Below are positions 1-5,324 of a DNA stretch of 10,510 nt, piece by piece (position 1 is the stretch's first letter; every line of letters starts with the position of its first letter). Made by a program: the position numbers and the translations under genes. The DNA is from Baffinella frigidus (Eukaryota > Cryptophyceae > Cryptomonadales > Baffinellaceae). A model generated the notes under the pieces. It was not told the origin of the DNA. It searched no databases and was given only the letters and a program-made list of their open reading frames with translations. The DNA is taken from assembly GCA_026770585.1 (NCBI GenBank), contig MU646993.1, forward strand, positions 200,382-210,891, in the 5' to 3' direction.

Positions 1-48
1 GAGAGAGGGAGAGAGGGAGAGAGGGAGAGAGGGAGAGAGGGAGAGAGC
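1..48. repeat. 8-bp simple repeat, GAGAGGGA units
   Basis: Six near-perfect GAGAGGGA units open the window. On the minus strand this is a CT-rich tract that could be read as Leu-Pro-Leu-Ser repeats continuing the open segment to its right, or as an intronic pyrimidine tract. The window edge prevents a choice. Confidence 0.85.
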
Positions 49-221
49 GCGCGCTCCAGGTGAAAGTCGGTTGCCTCCCGCCGCACGCGCGCCCTATCGT
101 TCGAAAGTTGACAGTTTAGTACCAGCACCGTGTCAACTTTGGGCAATTCCGTTAGGCGCTGGTACAAATCCCGTGGTGGGCCGCCTCTCGAGGTGTAAGT
201 CGTTGGCCTCCCACGCGCGCC
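1..221 (-). CDS. exon-like segment with internal duplication (EANDLHLER / EATDFHLER)
   Basis: Reading the minus strand from 221, a strong acceptor (CTCTTTCCGCAG) is followed by sequence open in more than one frame. One frame gives WEANDLHLER near 175-215; about 130 nt further on, after a second AG (GATAG), a related block gives REATDFHLER near 50-95. The two blocks share a GGCGCGCGTG start and a CTSGAG end. The segment between contains a short inverted repeat (104-140). A frame running through the whole segment without stops also exists, so the true frame is uncertain. Function not recognised. The 3' end lies outside the window. Confidence 0.4.
104..140. repeat. short inverted repeat, AAAGTTGACA...TGTCAACTTT
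   Basis: Perfect 10-bp arms at 104-113 and 131-140 enclose a 17-bp centre containing AGTACCAGCA. A degenerate relative lies at 667-701 (same centre AGTACCAGCA, arms decayed). On the minus strand both encode a PKVD motif (CCC AAA GTT GAC versus CCA AAA GTC GAC), so the repeat may be part of the coding sequence rather than an insertion. Confidence 0.6.
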
Positions 222-224
222 CTG

Positions 225-392
225 CGGAAAGAGTGTAGGGTTGAGGGTTGGGGTTTAGGGTGTAGGGTTGAGGGTTTAGGGTTTGGGGTTTAGGGTTTAG
301 GGATTGCGGTTTAGGGTTGATGGTTGATGGTTTAGGGTTGGGGTTTGGGGGTGGGGGATTAGGGTTTAGGGTTTATGGTTCCTGAGGAGAGA
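225..392. repeat. degenerate TTTAGGG-type tract (probable intron)
   Basis: Heptads close to TTTAGGG, TTGAGGG and TTGGGGT with the G-rich strand on +. On the minus strand this C-rich stretch directly precedes the acceptor at 222-224, so it is best read as intron. Confidence 0.7.
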
Positions 393-394
393 TT

Positions 395-426
<32 letters not shown>

Positions 427-480
427 GAGAGAGCGTGAGTGTGTGTGGGTTGAGCGAGCGAGAGGGAGACAGAGAGGGCG
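393..480. repeat. GA-rich simple repeat
   Basis: Long (GA)n runs broken by GCGA and GTGT. On the minus strand it is a CT-rich pyrimidine tract inside the presumed intron between the exons at 605-526 and 221. No gene is supported here. Confidence 0.85.
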
Positions 481-525
481 AAAGCGTCAGCGAGCGAGCG
501 GTACAAACCCCAAGGTGGGCATCAC

Positions 526-605
526 CTCTCGAGGGCCCCTTCGCACGCCGTCCGCATCTCCTCAACGCGCCGCATCGAGACCTCCTCGGCGCCTGGCAGC
601 GAGAC
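526..605 (-). CDS. exon: VSLPGAEEVSMRRVEE family, copy 1
   Basis: Minus-strand exon of 80 nt. Acceptor TTGGCGGCAG|GTC, donor CTCGAGAG|GTGATG. It reads VSLPGAEEVSMRRVEE then MRTACEGALE, rich in Glu and Arg and probably helical. The copy at 797-844 is identical in protein over the first 16 residues, and the base changes there (CGG/CGC, GTT/GTC, GAG/GAA twice) are all synonymous. The preceding intron is only 57 nt (606-662). Function unknown. Confidence 0.65.
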
Positions 606-660
606 CTGCCGCCAACCCCAAAGTTGACCGAGAAAGAAACCAAAGTTGACAGAGAAAGGT
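558..660 (+). repeat. direct repeat, first copy (second at 797-899)
   Basis: About 100 bp nearly identical to 797-899, offset 239 bp. The duplicated unit covers the 5' part of the VSLPGAEE exon plus its upstream intron, including two AAAGTTGAC motifs. The duplication therefore copied an exon together with its acceptor. Confidence 0.9.
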
Positions 661-662
661 AC

Positions 663-796
663 CCCCAAAGCTGAGAGGTCAGTACCAGCAACGTCGACTT
701 TTGGCATTGTCACTTTTCGCGCCAACAGATGAGTAGAGCATTTGTGCGGTACGTTTCGTTGCCCCCGAAAGCGATGAACCAGCACGTTTATGGAGA
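663..796 (-). CDS. exon-like segment ending in MPKVDVAGTDLSALG
   Basis: The donor TTGGGG|GTACCT starts a 57-nt intron that joins in phase to the exon at 605. Upstream the same frame reads KVTMPKVDVAGTDLSALG. The start is not resolved: two frames are open between 797 and 690, one reading LSGATKRTAQMLYSSVGAKS. The PKVD motif matches the one at 104-140, with synonymous changes. Function unknown. Confidence 0.4.
667..701. repeat. degenerate copy of the 104-140 inverted repeat
   Basis: It aligns with 104-140 through AAAGYTGA, the centre AGTACCAGCA and the CGACTTT end. The arms no longer pair well. Confidence 0.5.
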
Positions 797-844
797 TTCT
801 TCGACGCGGCGCATCGAGACCTCCTCGGCGCCTGGCAGCGAGAC
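797..844 (-). CDS. exon: VSLPGAEEVSMRRVEE family, copy 2
   Basis: Acceptor TTTGCGGCAG|GTC at 845-847. The segment matches copy 1 for 16 codons with only synonymous differences, then diverges and meets TAA after ...EESP. Joined to the exon at 914-998 by a 69-nt intron (845-913, GTTTCA...GCGGCAG) in phase 0. Either its donor is not recognised or this copy is decaying. Confidence 0.55.
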
Positions 845-913
845 CTGCCGCAAACCCCAAAGTTGACCGAGAAAGAAACCAAAGTTGACAGAGAAAGGTT
901 GCGTGCATGAAAC

Positions 914-998
914 CTGCGACCGGGCCGGAGAGGGACGTGCCTGCGACTGCACGTGCTTGCGAGGGGACGTGGGGCTCCGCACGGCGCTGATGTTGATC
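914..998 (-). CDS. exon: INISAVRSPTSPRKHV...
   Basis: 85 nt between acceptor CCTACACGCCAG|G and donor TCGCAG|GTTTCA, one base plus 28 codons. It begins INISAVRSPTSPRKHVQSQ and is basic and Ser/Pro-rich, probably disordered. The exon at 1197-1264 ends with two bases (TG) and this one begins with G, giving Trp in phase across a 198-nt heptad-repeat intron. Downstream it joins the 844 exon in phase 0. Two in-phase junctions support it. Function unknown. Confidence 0.65.
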
Positions 999-1196
999 CT
1001 GGCGTGTAGGGTTTGGAGTTTAAGGTTGAGTTGAGGGTTTGGAGTTTAGAGTTTAGGGTTTGTGGTGTATGGTTTGGGGTGTAGGGTTTGGAGTTTAGAG
1101 GTAAGTTAAGGGTTTGGAGTTTAGAGTTTAGGGTTTGTGGTGTATGGTTTGGGGTTGAGGGTTTAGGGTTTTGGGTGTAGGGTGTAGGGTTTGAAC
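999..1196 (-). other. intron made of heptad repeats
   Basis: On the minus strand this begins GTTCAA and ends CACGCCAG. The body consists of degenerate CCCTAAA/CCCCAAA heptads (on +, GTTTAGG, GGTTTGGAG and TGTAGGG variants, with one ~60-bp block repeated near 1031-1075 and 1091-1140). Its flanking exons are phase-compatible. Confidence 0.6.
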
Positions 1197-1264
1197 CAGG
1201 GAGGCGGCTGGAGGGTGAGGAGGCGGTCGGATGCCGCTTCGACCCGCGCGTGGAGGGCTTTCAC
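1197..1264 (-). CDS. exon: VKALHARVEAASDRLLTLQ, coiled-coil-like
   Basis: 68 nt between acceptor CACTAAACCAG|GTG and donor CCTCCCTG|GTTCAA; 22 codons plus two bases. VKALHARVEAASDRLLTLQ has hydrophobic residues at roughly heptad spacing and looks helical, then PPP. Phase fits the exon on each side (1593-1666 upstream, 914-998 downstream). Function unknown. Confidence 0.65.
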
Positions 1265-1500
1265 CTGGTTTAGTGTTCATTGTATTAGGGGTTTGGGTGA
1301 GGGGTTTGGTGTTTGGGTTTTGGTGTTTGGGGTTTGGGGTTTGGTGTTTGGGGTTTGGGGTTTAGGGTTTGGGGTGTAGGCTTTGGCGTTTAGCGTTTGG
1401 GGTTCAGTGTTTGGGGTTTGGGATTTAGGGTTTAGAGTTTAGGGTTTAGGGTCTAAGGTTTGGGGTTGAGAGATTAAGGTTTAGGGTTGAGACAAACGCC
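1265..1500. repeat. degenerate TTTAGGG/TTTGGGG tract
   Basis: G-rich strand on +. It forms most of the presumed 328-nt intron (1265-1592) between the exons at 1593 and 1264. Variants include GTTTGGG, TTTAGGG and GGGTCTA. Confidence 0.8.
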
Positions 1501-1526
1501 GGTTACTGATGGGGGCGCTAGAGGTT

Positions 1527-1578
1527 CATCTCGTCCCACTTCTAAAACCCTAAACCCTAAACCCTAAACCCCAAACCC
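1527..1578. repeat. opposite-polarity CCCTAAA tract next to an exon remnant
   Basis: At 1543-1570 perfect CCCTAAA units appear on +, opposite to almost every other tract here. The adjacent 1527-1542 on the minus strand reads KWDE, a remnant of the GPALLAKWDE exon. The tract lies just downstream (minus sense) of the exon at 1593-1666. Confidence 0.8.
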
Positions 1579-1592
1579 GGTAACCCCTATAC

Positions 1593-1666
1593 TTGGTCCC
1601 ATTTCGCCAAGAGAGCTGGCCCGATCCTTGGCACGTCCAGCAGCCTGTCGCCCCACTTCCAAACCC
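1593..1666 (-). CDS. exon: GPALLAKWD family, copy 1
   Basis: 74 nt between a weak acceptor (GGTTAG) and donor GACCAA|GTATAG. It reads VWKWGDRLLDVPRIGPALL then AKWDQ. Compared with the copy at 1758-1841, codons differ mostly at third positions (ATC/ATT, GCT/GCC, AAA/AAG, GAC/GAT). The end is phase 0 and fits the exon starting at 1264. Function unknown. Confidence 0.6.
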
Positions 1667-1757
1667 CTAACCTCTACCCCAAAAAAACAAAAACTCAAAA
1701 ACTGGAAAAACCATAACACTGAAAAACCTCATACTCTGAGAAAACTAACCCCTATAC
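1667..1757. other. A/C-rich spacer (presumed intron)
   Basis: On + this is A- and C-rich with A7 and CTAACCCCTATAC motifs; on the minus strand it begins GTATAGGGGTT after the exon at 1758 and reaches the acceptor-like GTTAG near 1667. No other feature seen. Confidence 0.5.
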
Positions 1758-1841
1758 CTCATCCCACTTCGCCAAGAGGGCTGGCCCAATTCTTGGCTCG
1801 TCCGGCAGCCGGTCCGGCCGTCCCCCCCTCCCTCTCACCAA
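1758..1841 (-). CDS. exon: LVRGRGGRPDRL / GPALLAKWDE, copy 2
   Basis: 84 nt, exactly 28 codons, between acceptor TTTTTCGAG|TTG and donor GATGAG|GTATAG. It reads LVRGRGGRPDRLPDEP then RIGPALLAKWDE. The N-terminal half is Arg/Gly-rich. Copies exist at 1593-1666 (3' half) and 1911-1955 (5' half) with many synonymous differences. Function unknown. Confidence 0.65.
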
Positions 1842-1910
1842 CTCGAAAAACCTGGTTTCGGGTATCGGGTTTCGGGTTTGAGGGTTTCGGGTTTCAGGTT
1901 TCGGGTGTAG

Positions 1911-1955
1911 GGTTAGACGGTCCGGCCGCCCCCCCCTCCCGCGTACCAGCGCGAA
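1911..1955 (-). pseudogene. remnant of the LVRGRGGRPDRL exon
   Basis: The minus strand reads LVRGRGGRPDRLT. Relative to 1758-1841, seven codons differ but the protein is the same for 12 residues (TTG/CTG, GTG/GTA, AGA/CGC, GGA/GGG, CGG/CGT, CTG/CTA). The acceptor AG is changed to CG (TTTTCGCG|CTG), so this copy probably is not spliced in. Confidence 0.6.
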
Positions 1956-2070
1956 AACCCTTTTTGGGGGGTTTAGGGTTTGGGGTTTCGGGTTCCGGTT
2001 TTCGGGTATCAGATTTCGGGTATCAACTTTCGGGTATCGGCTTCCGGGTTGTCGTGTGTAGGGCGCTTAC

Positions 2071-2087
2071 TGTTCGCACAGCCCTTG
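2071..2087 (-). pseudogene. 3' fragment of the 2309-2463 exon
   Basis: Reads GGGCTGTGCGAACA followed by donor GTAAGC, matching the end of the exon at 2309-2463 (CTGTGCGAACA|GTACGC). Only the last few codons remain. A second fragment of the same exon (GGGGCGGAAGGGCGTG) is visible near 2155-2180. Confidence 0.45.
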
Positions 2088-2308
2088 CTGGTTTCGATAT
2101 TCGGACTATGGGTTCCGCGGATTCGTGTGTCAGGGTTCAGGGTTCTGGGGTTCAGGGCGCACGCCCTTCCGCCCCACACAACGCGGATGTCATGTTTCGG
2201 GTTCCGGGTGTCAGGTTTTCGGATACCGAGTTCCGGGTTTCGGGTATCAAATTTCGGGTATCAAATTTCGGGTATCGGCTTCCGGGTCGTCAGGTGTAGG
2301 GCGCGTAC

Positions 2309-2463
2309 TGTTCGCACAGCGCGCACACGCCCTTCCGCCCCGCCCGCAACTCCTCCGGATTCGGCACCGGCGGGAGTACGGCTAACCCCGACGCGGGTCC
2401 GTCATCCCCGCTGTTAGACGGCTTGTACGCGTTGATTGCTGACGGTGCTGACGGCGCGGCTGA
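2309..2463 (-). CDS. 51-codon exon: SAINAYKPSN ... GVCALCE
   Basis: 155 nt, 51 codons plus two bases, between acceptor CCCTAAACCAG|TCA and donor GAACA|GTACGC. It runs SAAPSAPSAINAYKPSNSG, then a Pro-rich stretch (LAVLPPVPNPEELR), then KGVCALCE with a CxxC. The CxxC could be half a metal-binding site but its partner is not seen. NAYKPSN recurs as GAYKPSN at 2945-2985, just upstream of the VLDRM exon. The acceptor follows phase-0 exon 2831-2923. Function unknown. Confidence 0.65.
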
Positions 2464-2466
2464 CTG

Positions 2467-2670
2467 GTTTAGGGGTTAGGGTTTAGGGTTTGGGGTTTAG
2501 GGTTCAGGGGTGCAGGGTTCAGGGTTCAGGGGTTAGGGGTTAGGGGTGAGGGGTTAGGGGTTAGGGGTTAGGGGTTAGGGGTTAGGGTCTAGGGTGTAGG
2601 ATGTAGGGTGTAGGGTTTAGAATTTAGGGTTCGACCTGGACCGTTAGGGTTTAGGGTCAAGATGGTTTAG
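2467..2670. repeat. heptad tract with a TTAGGGG block
   Basis: Degenerate TTTAGGG then a homogeneous run of GGGGTTA units near 2551-2586, then GTGTAGG variants. It forms the middle of the presumed intron between the exons at 2831 and 2463. Confidence 0.85.
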
Positions 2671-2677
2671 GGCTGAC

Positions 2678-2715
2678 GAGAGCAAGAGGGGCGGCGTCGG
2701 GGCCAAGCAAGATGG
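2678..2715 (-). pseudogene. 3' half of the VLDRM exon, decayed
   Basis: Reads LGPDAAPLAL followed by GTCAGC, matching LGPNAAPLAL|GTAAGC of the exon at 2831-2923 with synonymous changes. The 5' half is replaced by heptad repeat. Confidence 0.6.
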
Positions 2716-2830
2716 AGGGTTTTGGGGTTAGGGTGTGGGGTCTAGGGCTTAGAGTTCAGGGTGAAGGGTTTATGGTTGAGGGTTGGACCTCAACCTTCAG
2801 GTTTTACTTTAGAGAGGGTTTAGGGCTTAC

Positions 2831-2923
2831 GAGAGCGAGAGGGGCGGCGTTGGGGCCGAGGGAGATGGCGAAGACGAGCGGGCGCAGCGCCTCCAGCGCG
2901 TCTGCGCACATCCGGTCCAGCAC
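2831..2923 (-). CDS. exon: VLDRMCADALEALRPLVF, copy 1
   Basis: 93 nt, exactly 31 codons, between acceptor CACGTGCACAG|GTG and a strong donor CTCTC|GTAAGC. It reads VLDRMCADALEALRPLVF then AISLGPNAAPLAL, with an amphipathic first half that is probably helical. Five relatives follow at 3024-3516 and 2678. Phase 0 at both ends, which suits serial duplication. Function unknown. Confidence 0.7.
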
Positions 2924-2935
2924 CTGTGCACGTGC

Positions 2936-2995
2936 CGTCGATACGATTGATGTTAGACGGCTTGTACGCGCCGATTGCTGACAGATTGCTGACAG
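2936..2995 (-). CDS. SAIGAYKPSN segment upstream of copy 1
   Basis: Reads SAIGAYKPSNINRIDGTC and matches SAINAYKPSNSGDDGP of the exon at 2309-2463. It continues open into the exon at 2923 in a different frame, so it could be an exon of its own or retained upstream sequence. CTAAC within it could also act as a branch point for the acceptor at 2924-2926. Confidence 0.35.
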
Positions 2996-3023
2996 AATTC
3001 TGACAGAATACTGACATGCTGAC

Positions 3024-3120
3024 AAGAGGGGCGCTGGCGAGAGGAAGAGGGGCCGAGGGAGATGGCGAAGACGAGCGGGCGCAGCGCCTCCAGCGCGCCC
3101 GCGCACATCCGGTCCAGAAC
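3024..3120 (-). CDS. exon: VLDRMCAGALEALRPLVF, copy 2
   Basis: Acceptor TTTCCCGCAG|GTT. The first 23 codons match copy 1 with one change (D to G). Past LGP the sequence has an indel and the frame of the tail is uncertain; GTCAGC is the likely donor. Confidence 0.6.
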
Positions 3121-3169
3121 CTGCGGGAAATTTCATATGAAAACAACCAAAACGACCATGGAAACATAC

Positions 3170-3210
3170 TTATTTTCGAGCGCGTCCGCGCACCTGCTGT
3201 CCAGAACCAG
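3170..3210 (-). CDS. exon: LVLDSRCADALE, copy 3 (short)
   Basis: 41 nt between acceptor AATTATCAG|CTG and donor AAAATAA|GTATGT. Keeps LVLDSRCADALE, loses the ALRP tail. The donor is consensus-like. Confidence 0.55.
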
Positions 3211-3220
3211 CTGATAATTT

Positions 3221-3460
3221 GTCGAATTTGAAGGAACGGCCCAATTTTCCTGCAGGCGGATTCTCCGATCTCCCTCGACCCAATTTCCCTAGAGGCGGGT
3301 TCCCTAGAAGCGGACGAAAAATTCCCTATATGCGGCTTAAAATAAAGGGGGCGCAGCGCTTCGAGCGCGTCTGCGCAGATGCGGTCCAGAACCTGCCGAA
3401 AAATTGTCAAATTTGAAGAAACGGCTCCAATTTCCTGCAGGCAGAGTTCCCTATAGGCGG
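3221..3460. repeat. interspersed AACGGCTCCAATTTCCTGCAGG and CCCTATAGGCGG repeats
   Basis: The block GAATTTGAAGGAACGGCYCCAATTTCCTGCAGG... occurs at 3225-3258 and 3409-3443 with shorter forms at 3727 and 3998. Nearby are copies of CCCTATAGGCGG and near relatives at 3287, 3302, 3324 and 3449. The repeats flank each VLDR exon, so exon and intron were duplicated together. Confidence 0.8.
3336..3392 (-). CDS. exon: VLDRICADALEALRPLYF, copy 4
   Basis: Acceptor TTTTTCGGCAG|GTT. Reads VLDRICADALEALRPLYF, 16 of 18 residues like copy 1, with synonymous changes (CGG/CGC, CTG/CTC, GAG/GAA, CCG/CCC). No clear donor; the frame runs on into the CCTATAGG repeats. Confidence 0.6.
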
Positions 3461-3462
3461 CT

Positions 3463-3516
3463 CAAAATGGAGGGGGGTGGAGCGCCTTGAGCGCGTCCGC
3501 GTATCTCCGATCCAGC
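3463..3516 (-). pseudogene. VLDR exon, copy 5, frameshifted
   Basis: Acceptor ATCCCGGCAG then GCTGGAT, one base short of GTTCTGGAT, so the frame is shifted at the first codon. The rest reads LDRRYADALKALHPPPF then TGA. Confidence 0.55.
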
Positions 3517-3519
3517 CTG

Positions 3520-3780
3520 CCGGGATTTAATTTATTTCACAGATTTAATTCACGGATTCAATTTAATATAAACCGCCTTTTCGCTATATATATTAGGGGT
3601 GGGTTGTGTGTTATGTGTTATGGTGGAGCGATGTTGAGGCTAGCATAGCAAATTTCATCCTTGAGATAGCACATTTAAATTGAATGTGATTTCGCATTAG
3701 ATCGGAGCCGATGCGTCAAAATTTTAGGAACGGCTCCAATTCCTTGGTGAATTAAGCTTAAACTGGAGGTGGGTAACTGT
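3520..3780. other. AT-rich block with no gene seen
   Basis: Base composition changes sharply to AT-rich (ATTTAATTTATTT, TATATATATTA). No reading frame, no heptads and no hairpin with long arms was found. It lies between the acceptor of VLDR copy 5 and the donor of the exon at 3787, so intron is the simplest reading. Confidence 0.5.
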
Positions 3781-3786
3781 AGATAC

Positions 3787-4010
3787 CGCACGAATCCGTG
3801 GAGCGTGGAACCCCCGCAGGTCAAAAGTATCAATCAATTGCTTTTTGTGCAACGAAATTTACTACACAATCGCTTTACTATTACTTTTACGAGCAAATCG
3901 TGTAGTAATTTTCGTTGCCAAAAGCAATTAATTAATACTTGTACGGAGATTAAGGTCCTACTCCTGCACCAGCTTCCCACTCTCGTGCGCATACGCCCGG
4001 CTCCAATTCC
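3787..4010 (-). pseudogene. AYAHESGKLVQE / DLRGFHAPRIRA exon interrupted by a hairpin element
   Basis: Third copy of the exon seen at 4478-4750 and 4261-4336. The minus strand reads RAYAHESGKLVQE, then TAG where the others have Leu, then the 130-bp element, then DLRGFHAPRIRA and donor GCG|GTATCT. Both intact relatives are continuous at this point, so the inserted segment is directly visible. The TAG is a single T-to-A difference from TTG. Confidence 0.7.
3823..3952. mobile_element. hairpin element 3 (MITE-like), inside an exon
   Basis: Inverted arms of about 50 bp: 3825-3875 (AAGTATCAATCAATTGC...) pairs with 3890-3940 (...GCAATTAATTAATACTT) with a few mismatches and gaps. AT-rich in a GC-rich exon. 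The 5-bp AGGTC at 3818-3822 repeats at 3953-3957, and the related exon copies have a single AGGTY there. The right end extends about 10 bp beyond the pairing. The inner ATTACTACAC motif is shared with element 4. No coding capacity. Confidence 0.8.
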
Positions 4011-4079
4011 CTATCCCGTAAGTGGCCAGGAGGCTCAATACGCCCTACGGTAGGGCCCTAAGACCTGCCTAGGGCGATT

Positions 4080-4099
4080 TAGGGTGAATATTCACCCTA
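4080..4099. repeat. 20-bp perfect palindrome
   Basis: TAGGGTGAATATTCACCCTA is its own reverse complement. It lies in the presumed intron between exon copies. A protein-binding site is possible but nothing here shows it. Confidence 0.85.
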
Positions 4100-4116
4100 T
4101 GGGCACTTAAGGGATA

Positions 4117-4236
4117 GGCGGAGTTCCCTATAGGCGGATCAAAATGGCGGGGTTCCCTATAGGCGGATCAAAAATCCCCTATAGGCAGAATGACAAATCC
4201 CTATAGGCGGAATGCCAAATCCCTATAGGCGGATTA
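4117..4236. repeat. tandem CCCTATAGGCGG repeat, 22-bp period
   Basis: Copies of CCCTATAGGCRG start at 4126, 4155, 4177, 4199 and 4221, spaced 29, 22, 22 and 22 bp, separated by GATCAAAA or AATGMCAAAT. The core CCTATAGG is palindromic; in the outlying copies at 3251 and 3435 it is replaced by another palindrome, CCTGCAGG. Confidence 0.9.
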
Positions 4237-4260
4237 AACCGGACGGGGGCGGCGTATTAC

Positions 4261-4336
4261 CGCGCGGATTCTGGGGGCGTAAAACCCCCGCAGGTTCAGC
4301 TCCTGCACCAGCTCTCCACCCTGGTACGCGTACGAC
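4261..4336 (-). CDS. exon: GGELVQELNLRGFYAPRIRA
   Basis: 76 nt between acceptor CTACCGTAG|G and donor GCG|GTAATA; one base plus 25 codons. Reads SYAYQ then GGELVQELNLRGFYAPRIRA, matching the end of the 91-codon exon (ESGELVQELDLRGFHAPRIRA) with synonymous and conservative changes. Its entry phase does not fit the phase-0 end of the exon at 4478, so the two may not be spliced consecutively, for example used alternatively. Confidence 0.6.
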
Positions 4337-4477
4337 CTACGGTAGGATATCCCTAGGGACCTACGCTTTCCCTACGGGTGTGAATAGACGGCTGTTGCCT
4401 TTAAAAGTGTATCGCCCGGGGCAAATCCGTCCTTCGAAACCTAGGTGTGAGCTGCTACGGGTTGTTGGGGGACATAC

Positions 4478-4750
4478 CGCACGGATTCTGGGGGCGTGAA
4501 ACCCTCTTAGGTCCAACTCCTGTACCAGCTCCCCACTCTCGTGCGCATACGCCCGCTGCAGGTTATGAGCCACCCCCCCCCCCCTTTCCAGAGCCTCCTC
4601 CGTCCCGCGCTTCAGCGCCTCCCCTTGGAGGTTATGAGCCCGCTCGGAGCTGGTCAGGTTGCGAGCCTCGGGTGGTGACGTGGCAGAGGATCGTCCGCCG
4701 GAGACGGACCAGGGGAAGTGGCAGAAGATTTCGCGCCCTTTGTTGTGGTC
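4478..4750 (-). CDS. 91-codon exon with AHNLQ repeats
   Basis: The longest clean exon: 273 nt, 91 codons, acceptor CCCCACACCAG|GAC, donor GCG|GTATGT. It starts DHNKGREIFCHFPWSVSGG, then a Ser/Pro linker, then SSERAHNLQGEALKRGTEE, a Gly run, and AHNLQRAYAHESGELVQELD before DLRGFHAPRIRA. AHNLQ occurs twice about 23 residues apart, suggesting an internal helical repeat. The Gly run is encoded by G12 (C12 at 4573-4584 on +); with 12 the frame is kept, so a length error would break it. The exon at 5008-5076 joins in phase 0 over a 257-nt heptad intron. Function not recognised. Confidence 0.75.
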
Positions 4751-5007
4751 CTGGTGTGGGGTTCGGGGTTTGGGGTTGAGGGTTTCAGGATCAGGCAGTA
4801 GGGATTCGGGTTGAGGTTTGGGGGTTTGGGGTTTGGGGTTTGGGGTTTAGGGGTTTGGGTTGGGGGGTTGGGGTTTGGGAGTTTGGGGTTGGAGTTTGGG
4901 GTGAGGGGGTTGGAGTTTGGGATTTGGGGTTTCGGGTTTAGGATCTAGGGTTTAGGGTTTAGGGATAAGGGTGAAGGGTTAAGGGTTGGGGGGGTGGGGT
5001 GTACCAC
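4751..5007 (-). other. 257-nt intron of heptad repeats
   Basis: Starts GTGGTA after the exon at 5008 and ends CCCCACACCAG before the exon at 4750. The inside is degenerate CCCCAAA/CCCTAAA on the sense strand. Both junctions are phase 0. Confidence 0.6.
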
Positions 5008-5076
5008 GCACAAGCGGGAGCGGCGGTCTTCGCAGAGTTGGTAGAGCGCTGCCGCTACCTCGTCGCAGGTGCGTCC
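5008..5076 (-). CDS. exon: GRTCDEVAAALYQLCEDRR, copy 1
   Basis: 69 nt, 23 codons, between acceptor CGTACCCTAG|GGA and donor TTGTGC|GTGGTA. Reads GRTCDEVAAALYQLCEDRR then SRLC. Copies at 5286-5319 and 5442-5487 differ mainly at third positions (GAC/GAT, GAG/GAA, GTA/GTG, GCG/GCT). Three Cys are present without a recognised pattern. Function unknown. Confidence 0.65.
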
Positions 5077-5285
5077 CTAGGGTACGGTTTAGGGTTGAGG
5101 GTTTAGGGGTTAGCCCCTGGGGGGAGTTAGGGGCTAGAGGTTAAGGGTTGGGTGTTAGGGGTCAGGGGTTAGGGGTTAGGGTTTGGTGTTTAGGGTTTCG
5201 GGTTCGAGGTTGGGGGTTAGGGGTTAGGGTTTAGGGTTTAGGGTTTAGGGTTTAGGGTTTAGGGTTTAGGGTTTAGAGTGGGGTT
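5077..5285. repeat. heptad tract with a perfect TTTAGGG core
   Basis: Six uninterrupted perfect TTTAGGG units at 5230-5271, preceded by TTAGGG: the purest canonical telomere-type run in the window. It lies between two exon copies, so it is an interstitial tract, not a chromosome end. Confidence 0.9.
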
Positions 5286-5319
5286 AAGGCGCTGCCGCCA
5301 CTTCATCGCAGGTGCGCCC
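5286..5319 (-). pseudogene. RTCDEVAAA exon, copy 2, truncated
   Basis: Acceptor CGTACCTGAG|GGG. Reads GRTCDEVAAAP then TAA; the rest is replaced by heptad sequence. Confidence 0.55.
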
Positions 5320-5324
5320 CTCAG

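Larger units (their letters stand above)
1855..2290. repeat. TTTCGGG / TATCGGG heptad region with an internal duplication
   Basis: The TTTAGGG pattern is replaced by GGTTTCGGG and GGGTATC units. About 80 bp at 2001-2080 recurs at 2238-2319, offset about 238 bp, carrying a GAACA|GT donor with it. Long + strand frames through here encode only (FGFRVSG)n-like low complexity and are repeat artefacts. Confidence 0.8.

Noticed and set aside
1628-2417. Long + strand frames (223 and 145 residues) rich in FGFRVSG-like repeats
   Set aside because: They are translations of TTTCGGG/TATCGGG heptads; composition is low-complexity, and the minus strand holds conserved exons in the same place.
3769-4053. 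+ strand 94-residue frame
   Set aside because: It crosses hairpin element 3 and is antisense to a conserved exon.
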